In this document: piece after piece, positions 6,905 through 12,885 of the stretch
How positions within the stretch are numbered: the first letter of the stretch is position 1
Layout: each line of letters opens with the position of its first letter
DNA from: Planctomycetota bacterium
GTDB lineage: Bacteria > Planctomycetota > Phycisphaerae > WQYP01 > JAJZKY01
Direction: 5' to 3'
Assembly (NCBI GenBank): GCA_021803885.1
Contig: JAJZKY010000050.1
Span: 1 to 12,885 of the forward strand
DNA length: 12,885 bases
Notes under the pieces: model-generated
The model's database searches: none
What the model saw: the letters and a program-made list of their open reading frames with translations, nothing else
Told to the model about the DNA's origin: nothing
Translations under genes and position numbers: made by a program

Positions 6905-7918
6905 ATGTCGAGTGAGGTTCATGGGATACCAGAATCGAATCCCGTGCCTAATTCAGCCGTCCGGCGATTTGACTATGTCGCGGCGATCCGCAGTCGGCAG
7001 GAGTCTGGCTTTCGGATTTCCAATGCCTTTCTAATTGGCGCTGCGGTAGTCGCGTTGGGCTACTACCTGCTCTTCCGCATTCAGATCACTGAACTCATCT
7101 CCGTCTGGTCGAAAAATCCGAATTTCAGTGACGGATTTCTCATTCCCCCCATTGCATTGATTTTTGTCTATGTTCGCTGGAAAGATCTGATCCGTCTGCC
7201 AATCAAGCCCAGTATCACAGGTCTTGCGATTCTGTGTCTGTCGGTTTTTGGCCAGGTGATTTTTTCCATCTATGGGCAATTGCAGTTCTCTGAATTGTCC
7301 ATGATCGCCGTCATTCTCGGTCTGCTCCTTTGGACGCTTGGATGGGAGCACATGCGCATACTCTGGCTACCGGCCATTTACATGATATTCATGATTCCCC
7401 CGCCCGGCACCCTGTATGTCAAATTAACCGGCCCATTGCAGGTCCTTTCCGCGGCCATTGGTGTGTCCATATTGAATCTTTTTGGTATTCACGCCGTTCG
7501 CACTGCCACCCAAATCAACATGGAGGTCGGTACCCATTGGCAGTCAATTAATGTTGCGCAGGCATGCAGCGGGATTCGGCTTCTGACCACATTTTTCGCC
7601 CTGGCGATTTTACTGGGATACATCACCAATCGCCCCATGTGGCAAAAAATTACTCTTGCCGTCTGCGCACTCCCCGTAGCCATCGTTTCCAATTCGCTGC
7701 GGGTCGCGCTATCAGGTGTCATGTTTGTTACCCTTGGGCCGGAGTGGGCACGCGGAAGTACCCACGCGAGTTTGGGCCTGCTCATGCTTATTCCTGCCGG
7801 CCTCATGCAACTCGGCATCGCGAAATTAATTGATATTGTCGGAAACAATCTTTTTGTATCGGAAGTACCGCCTCCTGACGGAGCGGCATCCGGATCGACG
7901 CCGGGAGTCACTTCATGA
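6905..7918 (+). CDS. xrt: Exosortase (exosortase/archaeosortase family transpeptidase-like membrane protease)
   Basis: Exosortases are inner-membrane cysteine enzymes that recognise a C-terminal tripartite tag (PEP-CTERM or a variant), cleave it and probably hand the protein on for surface attachment, usually in organisms making exopolysaccharide. The protein has 337 residues and about eight hydrophobic segments. The catalytic set is complete: Cys221 in VAQACSGIR, Arg266 in NSLRVALSG and His287 in THASLG. The N-terminal signature reads FSDGFLIP where many family members have SHG, so Asp replaces the usual His; this position is not part of the catalytic triad. The hydrophobic loop MIFMIPPPGTLY before the catalytic half is also typical. 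The C-terminus is short and polar, unlike fused exosortase-EpsI proteins. Its stop overlaps the next start by four bases (ATGA), indicating translational coupling. The subtype, and hence the tag it reads, cannot be fixed here, and no tagged substrate is encoded in this window. Confidence 0.93.
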   Translation: MSSEVHGIPESNPVPNSAVRRFDYVAAIRSRQESGFRISNAFLIGAAVVALGYYLLFRIQITELISVWSKNPNFSDGFLIPPIALIFVYVRWKDLIRLPIKPSITGLAILCLSVFGQVIFSIYGQLQFSELSMIAVILGLLLWTLGWEHMRILWLPAIYMIFMIPPPGTLYVKLTGPLQVLSAAIGVSILNLFGIHAVRTATQINMEVGTHWQSINVAQACSGIRLLTTFFALAILLGYITNRPMWQKITLAVCALPVAIVSNSLRVALSGVMFVTLGPEWARGSTHASLGLLMLIPAGLMQLGIAKLIDIVGNNLFVSEVPPPDGAASGSTPGVTS

Positions 7919-8730
7919 CAGCCATTAATAGGAAATACCTTCCACTTATCACCGCAGCTGTCATATTTTTTGTCGGCTATGGTGCCCTGCTTTGGGCCGA
8001 GTCCGCCTTTCACCTTGTTCTTCTGAAGACTCGGACTCCTCTTCAGAAGCCGCTTGACACGTTGCCTCGAACACTCGGCCTGTTTCATATGCGACGAGCC
8101 TGGGCTAACGAGAAACTGTCATCCGAAGTGGTTCAGGTGCTCGGTACCAAGCATTATTTGATTCGCCGCTACTGGTATCGGCCTATGTCGAGATCGCTGC
8201 CGGGGGCTGTCGTCCGCCTTAACGTCAATTACTATCCCACCAATTTTGCCTCTCCGCACGTGCCGAACGTCTGCTGGGAAGGCGCTGGGTTGGTATTGCA
8301 GAAGGACTCTTATCTGACTCTGCATAATATCCCGCATGCGGACGGTAAAAAGGGGAACTTGACGGTAAGGTTTCTTTCATTTGCACTGCCGCAGACAGAT
8401 TCCACCGGCCTGCCGATCGCGGCGACTGGCGGCTCCGGTCTTTATCTGAATACCGCCTATGTATTTCAAGTGGACGGAAAATATGTTCCCAATCCCGCAC
8501 AGGTCAGTGAGTTGTTCTGGCAAAAGCACAGCAAATATGGCTATGACGCCAAGATTGAAATTGATGTGCTCGGTGCGACGTCACGGAAATTCGCCCGCAG
8601 GCAGATAGAACGTTTTTTCCGTGCAGCGCTGCCTGCGATTGAAAACTGTCTGCCGAATTGGAAAAAGCTCAACGCTCCGGCCGTGCTTCCGCACAAGGCC
8701 GACAAGCAAAATGGTCAATCGCATAAATAG
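7915..8730 (+). CDS. epsI: EpsI-like exosortase-associated protein
   Basis: EpsI-family proteins accompany exosortases, either as separate genes or fused to the exosortase C-terminus; their biochemical role is not established. The product (271 residues) has one N-terminal membrane helix (about residues 8-30) and a periplasmic domain. The family's His-Cys motif is seen as H115-VPNVC120-WEGAG, preceded by the VRLNVNYYP strand. The tail is basic (RKFARRQIERFFRAALP, then Lys-rich), as in the family. It is somewhat longer than a typical EpsI domain, with extra sequence in the middle (PQTDSTGLPIAATGGSG). GGGAG at 7903-7907 lies seven bases before the ATG, and the start overlaps the exosortase stop, so the two should be made together. 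Context and motif make the family call good; overall similarity appears distant. Confidence 0.82.
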   Translation: MTAINRKYLPLITAAVIFFVGYGALLWAESAFHLVLLKTRTPLQKPLDTLPRTLGLFHMRRAWANEKLSSEVVQVLGTKHYLIRRYWYRPMSRSLPGAVVRLNVNYYPTNFASPHVPNVCWEGAGLVLQKDSYLTLHNIPHADGKKGNLTVRFLSFALPQTDSTGLPIAATGGSGLYLNTAYVFQVDGKYVPNPAQVSELFWQKHSKYGYDAKIEIDVLGATSRKFARRQIERFFRAALPAIENCLPNWKKLNAPAVLPHKADKQNGQSHK

Positions 8731-8742
8731 GATAAAATTTTC

Positions 8743-11700
8743 ATGGCCCGAAGAGTCAATACTAAATTTCTGATCCTCCTCGTATCTTTCCTGCTGGTTG
8801 TCATTGCAATCATTGCCGGAGTCTGGGTCTACGTCAATAAAATTGAAAATAATCCTGTGCGACTTGAGGCCCAGGCTGCCGCCAACTTGAAGGCTGGGCA
8901 CATTACCACCGCCATCAATCTCTATCAGCGAGCGGCTGTGGTACTTGCACATACCGGTTCACCCAAGCTTACCGCCCTTTACATCAAAATTGGCAATCTT
9001 TACTACGACTCGACTTCGGTTGATCCATCCCGGTTTGGCAAGGCGAGAGATTACTGGCACGCGGCAATTGAAAAAGATCCCAAAAATCTCAAGGCCCTGA
9101 AACTGATGCTCAATTGGGACGATGCTGTCGCCAAGGTGACGCACCAGCCCGCAAACTGGTCCGCCGTACTTACGGCCGCTGATGCCGTTCTCGCTGTTGA
9201 TCCCCATGATGCCAAAGCGCTCCGGCTTCGTGGACTCGCTGAAATAGCATCTAAATCGCAGGTCATTGTCCTGACCAATCACCGTTATCTGAGAGCGGAA
9301 AAATACCTGCTTAAAGCCGCCAAAATCGATCCCAAAAATGAAAAGTGCTGGGAATCGCTGGCGCAACTCTATTTCCTCGAGGCCGCTCAGGAGCGCAGCG
9401 AGCACATCATTTCATCCAAGCAGGCGGCGGCTTTGCGTCAGAAGGGAATCGCTGCTCTCCACGGGTATTTGGCCAAATATCCAAATAAGCTCAAACCTTG
9501 GTTGACCCTGTGGAAGCTCTCCTATTCTGTTAAGTCTCTGCGATCCACGGCGGGCGCATACCTGCTCGCCGCCCGAAAAATAAATCCAAAGAGCCCGCTG
9601 GTGGCTCTCGCCGATCTTGGCTTGCTTCAGGTTCGCCACGCCGATGTCAATGCGATTCGGCGTCAACTGAAGGTGCTCATTGCCTCCGACCCCTCTGACG
9701 GCCAAAATTATTACATTGCAGGAAAATATATGCTGCAGTTTGGCGACACGCCTGCTGCCATAAAGTATTTTCTTGCCGGGCTTAAACACCCGAAACCCGG
9801 CGAGGGCATTATTCCGCTGATCAATAAACAGGTGCAATCAAATATTCATCGTGCACTTTTTGATTCTTATATTGCCATGGCTTCCAGCCTGCCCCCCGGT
9901 TCAGCGGAAAGAAATAAATATGTTCATCTTGCGCTCTCCATCTTCCGTCCGATCCGTCAGGCGCATCCCAATCTTCCGTGGGTATACGTCCGTCAGGGAG
10001 AAGTGCGTTTTGTGGAAGGACGTTACAACTCCGCTTTGCGCTGGCTGCATAAGGGTGCAGATAATCTTTCACCGAATAACCCGGCGGATAAATTGCTGTG
10101 GGTTCAGGATAAGCAAATTGAGGCGCAGATTTATGGTTTACTTGGACAATCGGGCTCAGCGCTGCATGTCGTCAACGAGATTGCCGATCGATTTGGTGAA
10201 TCACCGGCCATTGAATTGAAACAGGCGGCTCTGCTGGTGCAGCAGAATCCGCGCCTGGCACTGGCTCGTGCCAGAGCTGTGCTGATAGCCGACCCGGGAA
10301 ACCCGACTGCGAGATTCATCGAGGTCACCGCCTTGGGAGAACTCGGAGATAATCATCGCCTTGCGGGTATTTTTTCAAAAATGAATACTGACGATAATCG
10401 GCCGATGGCCCTGCTCAAGGCTCGTTTCGAATTGATGCGCGGCAACTACGTCGAGGCTCAGCGGGTGATGGCCCCCTGGCTGAAACATGATCCGAATGAT
10501 CCCCAGATTGTCCGGCTGGCCTACGGAGCCGCCGCCGGTATGAAAGATCGGTCAGAGGCAATCAGAATGGTTGCTACCGTTTTGAAAAGTCAGCCCGACA
10601 ATCTGCAGTTCCTTCTGCTTAACCATGAATTGCAGAACAGCCATTCACCCATGCCCCGGGTGATTGTGCCATCATTGGTTACTCCGATTGAAATTCAATT
10701 TGTCGGTAAAACGGATGTGCAGGCAGAACTGGCGGCGATTGAGCAACTGAAAAATCCTCTGAAACGATTCATGTTGCTGGCACGTTACTACATGGCAATA
10801 AAAAATGACGCCCAGGCGCTATCGGAGCTTTCGGCAGCCCGTAAGATATCGCCGCATAATTCCCAAATAACCGCGATGGAATTTCAAATTGCGGTGAGCC
10901 AGAAAAATTTCAAACGCGCTGCACAACTGGTTTCGCGGGCGGCAAAGGAAAATGCGGACGGCGCCAATGGTAGACTTTTCCGGGCGGATCTGCTTGAAGC
11001 CCAGGGGAATTTTTCAGCAGCCTTGAAGATCATTCGCCGACTGATGCTTAAAAATCCAGATAGTGCAACGCTTCAAGCGGGGTATGGTAAGCTCCTGCTT
11101 CAAACCGGCAATGTGCGACAGGGGATTGCTCAGTTACAGGCTGCCCTGCAGAAGAAACCCAATGAGATTGACGCACTTACATCGATCGTACAGTACTACC
11201 TCAACACGCCTTCGGTTCCGCATCTGAAAGAGGCTCAGACGTTGGTAGATCAGGGGCTTGCCTATGATCCGACGAACATTCAGTTGGTTCGATGGAACCA
11301 TCAGATACAGGATATCATTGGTAATCCGCAACCCGAAATACAGCGGCGAGAAGCTATTCTCAAGGCGCAGCCGGATAATCTTGGTAACATTATCCGCCTT
11401 GCTTTGTTGTACGTGCGCGTGCACCGGATGACATCATCCATCGATCTTCTTCGTAAGGCCCTGAGCACGCACCCGGACAATCTCCGCCTCGCCTCAGTGC
11501 TTGGCAGGCTATATATAGACAATCATGAATTCAGTCGGGCGGAGGCGGTTTACAGCAATCTGGCGGAAGCGCAGAATCGCAAGGTGGCTTTTGCAGGACG
11601 TATGCTGCTGGCGGGGTACTACCAATCGCAGGGTGTATACCAGAGCGCCATCCAGATGTACGAGTCCGCCGCAAAAGCGGAACCTGCCGAAGCTCTCGCT

Positions 11701-12885
11701 GTGCATCAGCGCCTTGCCGATTTGTATTACGCCCTAGGCCACTTGAAAAAATCGATGCATTTGTACAACGAAATCCTCAAGAAATATCCGGATGACCGTT
11801 CGATCATCCTGCGGGTTGCTCAGATACAGGTGCGATTGGGGCACGCAAAAACCGCCCTATCCATGTTGAATCGCCAGCTGCTCAAGGCCAACCCGCATGA
11901 CGAGCAGGCTCTGGTTCTCAAGGGTTACGCTTATCTGAAGGAAAATCGTCTTAACGCATCGTTGAAGGCCATCAATGCCGCGTTGGCGCTTAATCCCCGT
12001 GACCCACATGCTCTCATAGATCAGGCCCTGCTTAAAATGTCGGGTTCCAAACCTGACTACACAACCGCCGTGAGTGACTTACTCGGAGTCATCTCTGAAA
12101 ATCCAAATAATCTCCAGGCTCGGGCAGCTTTGGCGTCGGCATATGTCTCCAGTCATCACTTTGATGAAGCGGTTTTGGAATATCGCAAAATTGTAGCGAT
12201 GGCGCCCGGTGACGTTGCTGCGAGAACGGCCCTGCTGAACCTTCTTTATCAGCTTGCCAATGACCTGAAAACGGTAGGGCCGAATGATCAATCGGCGTTT
12301 GCGGCGATGTTGCGACGAATTGATCCGGTCCGCCTTCTTCAGGATGCAGTCACGCAGGCCCTCAAGCTGGATCCAAAAAATCCGGATTGGCTCTTATGGC
12401 AGTCAAGGCTTTATGGTTTGACGGGGAACCCGCATGGGGCGGTCGAATCCGCGCATGCCGCGTATGTCGCCGCTGATCGGAACCTCCAGGCAACGGTTGC
12501 TTATCTGCAGGTCTTGGTTGATTACAAACATTTCAAAACGGCGGATTCGGTGGCATCGCGCGCCATTGCCCTTAATCCGAATGTGCCTGGACTTTACATC
12601 GCACGTGCACTTGCACAGAGTGCTTTGGGACAGGGCGATGCTGCAGCTAAGACTTTTGAGAAAGTTCTCCAATTGACCGATCAAATGCCGGTCGAGTTCC
12701 TGCAGACCGTGGGAACGTTTGATCAGGCGATGTCGGTCAGCCACCACACGGGTGTCGTGAATGCAGCTCTAGCCGCCCTGTTGAAGACCCATCCCAAAAT
12801 CGCTCCCATTATTGATCTGGCCCAGGCGGAGCTGGACCTGAGCCACGCCCATTACTCTGATGCCTTGAGTTACGCTGATGAAGCC
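8743..12885 (+). CDS. Giant membrane-anchored TPR protein (3' end outside window)
   Basis: The frame runs without a stop from ATG 8743 to the last base, giving at least 1381 residues; the end lies beyond the window. AGGA (8729-8732) sits ten bases before the ATG, and the gene starts 12 bases after the EpsI-like stop, so it is in the same operon. A basic start (MARRVNTK) precedes one hydrophobic helix (about residues 9-30) with no signal cleavage site, so the protein is probably anchored in the inner membrane with its bulk in the periplasm. The rest is helical with many TPR-like units. Clear ones include NPDSATLQAGYGKLLLQTGN, HPDNLRLASVLGRLYID, LADLYYALGHLKKSMHLYNE (near residue 994) and NPNNLQARAALASAYVSS. 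No catalytic domain is seen. TPR proteins occur in the EPS/exosortase loci of other bacteria and are thought to scaffold export. A function as scaffold between exosortase, its substrates and the export channel is inference. Confidence 0.9.
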   Translation, partial: MARRVNTKFLILLVSFLLVVIAIIAGVWVYVNKIENNPVRLEAQAAANLKAGHITTAINLYQRAAVVLAHTGSPKLTALYIKIGNLYYDSTSVDPSRFGKARDYWHAAIEKDPKNLKALKLMLNWDDAVAKVTHQPANWSAVLTAADAVLAVDPHDAKALRLRGLAEIASKSQVIVLTNHRYLRAEKYLLKAAKIDPKNEKCWESLAQLYFLEAAQERSEHIISSKQAAALRQKGIAALHGYLAKYPNKLKPWLTLWKLSYSVKSLRSTAGAYLLAARKINPKSPLVALADLGLLQVRHADVNAIRRQLKVLIASDPSDGQNYYIAGKYMLQFGDTPAAIKYFLAGLKHPKPGEGIIPLINKQVQSNIHRALFDSYIAMASSLPPGSAERNKYVHLALSIFRPIRQAHPNLPWVYVRQGEVRFVEGRYNSALRWLHKGADNLSPNNPADKLLWVQDKQIEAQIYGLLGQSGSALHVVNEIADRFGESPAIELKQAALLVQQNPRLALARARAVLIADPGNPTARFIEVTALGELGDNHRLAGIFSKMNTDDNRPMALLKARFELMRGNYVEAQRVMAPWLKHDPNDPQIVRLAYGAAAGMKDRSEAIRMVATVLKSQPDNLQFLLLNHELQNSHSPMPRVIVPSLVTPIEIQFVGKTDVQAELAAIEQLKNPLKRFMLLARYYMAIKNDAQALSELSAARKISPHNSQITAMEFQIAVSQKNFKRAAQLVSRAAKENADGANGRLFRADLLEAQGNFSAALKIIRRLMLKNPDSATLQAGYGKLLLQTGNVRQGIAQLQAALQKKPNEIDALTSIVQYYLNTPSVPHLKEAQTLVDQGLAYDPTNIQLVRWNHQIQDIIGNPQPEIQRREAILKAQPDNLGNIIRLALLYVRVHRMTSSIDLLRKALSTHPDNLRLASVLGRLYIDNHEFSRAEAVYSNLAEAQNRKVAFAGRMLLAGYYQSQGVYQSAIQMYESAAKAEPAEALAVHQRLADLYYALGHLKKSMHLYNEILKKYPDDRSIILRVAQIQVRLGHAKTALSMLNRQLLKANPHDEQALVLKGYAYLKENRLNASLKAINAALALNPRDPHALIDQALLKMSGSKPDYTTAVSDLLGVISENPNNLQARAALASAYVSSHHFDEAVLEYRKIVAMAPGDVAARTALLNLLYQLANDLKTVGPNDQSAFAAMLRRIDPVRLLQDAVTQALKLDPKNPDWLLWQSRLYGLTGNPHGAVESAHAAYVAADRNLQATVAYLQVLVDYKHFKTADSVASRAIALNPNVPGLYIARALAQSALGQGDAAAKTFEKVLQLTDQMPVEFLQTVGTFDQAMSVSHHTGVVNAALAALLKTHPKIAPIIDLAQAELDLSHAHYSDALSYADEA

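Noticed and set aside
4942..8730. PEP-CTERM-type sorting tag on the proteins of the cluster
   Set aside because: None of the complete proteins ends with a short motif, a hydrophobic helix and a basic cluster; the TPR protein's end is outside the window and cannot be judged.
9412..9837. Minus-strand frames opposite the TPR gene
   Set aside because: The plus-strand frame is continuous and TPR-like throughout; these antisense frames are by-products of its codon use.
8743..12885. Possible frameshift or split in the TPR gene
   Set aside because: Reading codon by codon from ATG 8743 to the last base gave no stop, and TPR-like sequence continues across the whole length.
1..12885. CRISPR arrays, tRNA/rRNA genes, insertion sequences or attachment sites
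   Set aside because: No spaced direct repeats, cloverleaf-like sequences, transposase genes or terminal repeats were seen.

Overview
The window reads as a chromosomal segment of a Gram-negative-type bacterium at mid-50s percent GC or slightly lower. It carries one clear theme: export of an extracellular polysaccharide coupled to an exosortase membrane-processing system. The combination of an outer-membrane-type polysaccharide export lipoprotein with a long insertion, an exosortase with an EpsI-like partner and a giant membrane-anchored TPR protein suggests a PVC-group organism, perhaps a planctomycete. That placement is inference; no rRNA or housekeeping marker is present to settle it.

Layout. 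Positions 2-1339 (+) hold an MltA-family lytic transglycosylase lipoprotein whose first codons lie before the window. After a 274-bp gap comes a GAF-GAF-GAF-GGDEF diguanylate cyclase (1614-3740, +) with intact catalytic and inhibitory sites. A four-helix membrane protein of unknown function (3786-4373, -) converges on it. The 568-bp divergent region 4374-4941 holds weak promoter candidates on both strands, a possible 54-residue single-helix protein on the minus strand, and a structured leader with two adjacent perfect hairpins. The leader precedes the first gene of the plus-strand cluster.

The cluster is: polysaccharide export lipoprotein (4942-6570), a 334-bp gap with an extended -10 promoter candidate, exosortase (6905-7918), EpsI-like protein (7915-8730, overlapping the exosortase by 4 bases), and a TPR protein starting 12 bases later (8743) that is still open at the window end after 1381 codons.

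How they may work together. The export lipoprotein would form or line the periplasmic/outer-membrane conduit. The exosortase would cleave and possibly transfer C-terminally tagged proteins at the inner membrane, with the EpsI-like protein as its usual companion. The long TPR protein, anchored by one N-terminal helix, would be a periplasmic scaffold, similar in position to the TPR protein of proteobacterial PEP-CTERM/EPS loci. The nearby diguanylate cyclase could supply c-di-GMP to control matrix output. No sorting substrate, glycosyltransferase or Wzc-like kinase is inside the window; they are expected downstream or elsewhere.
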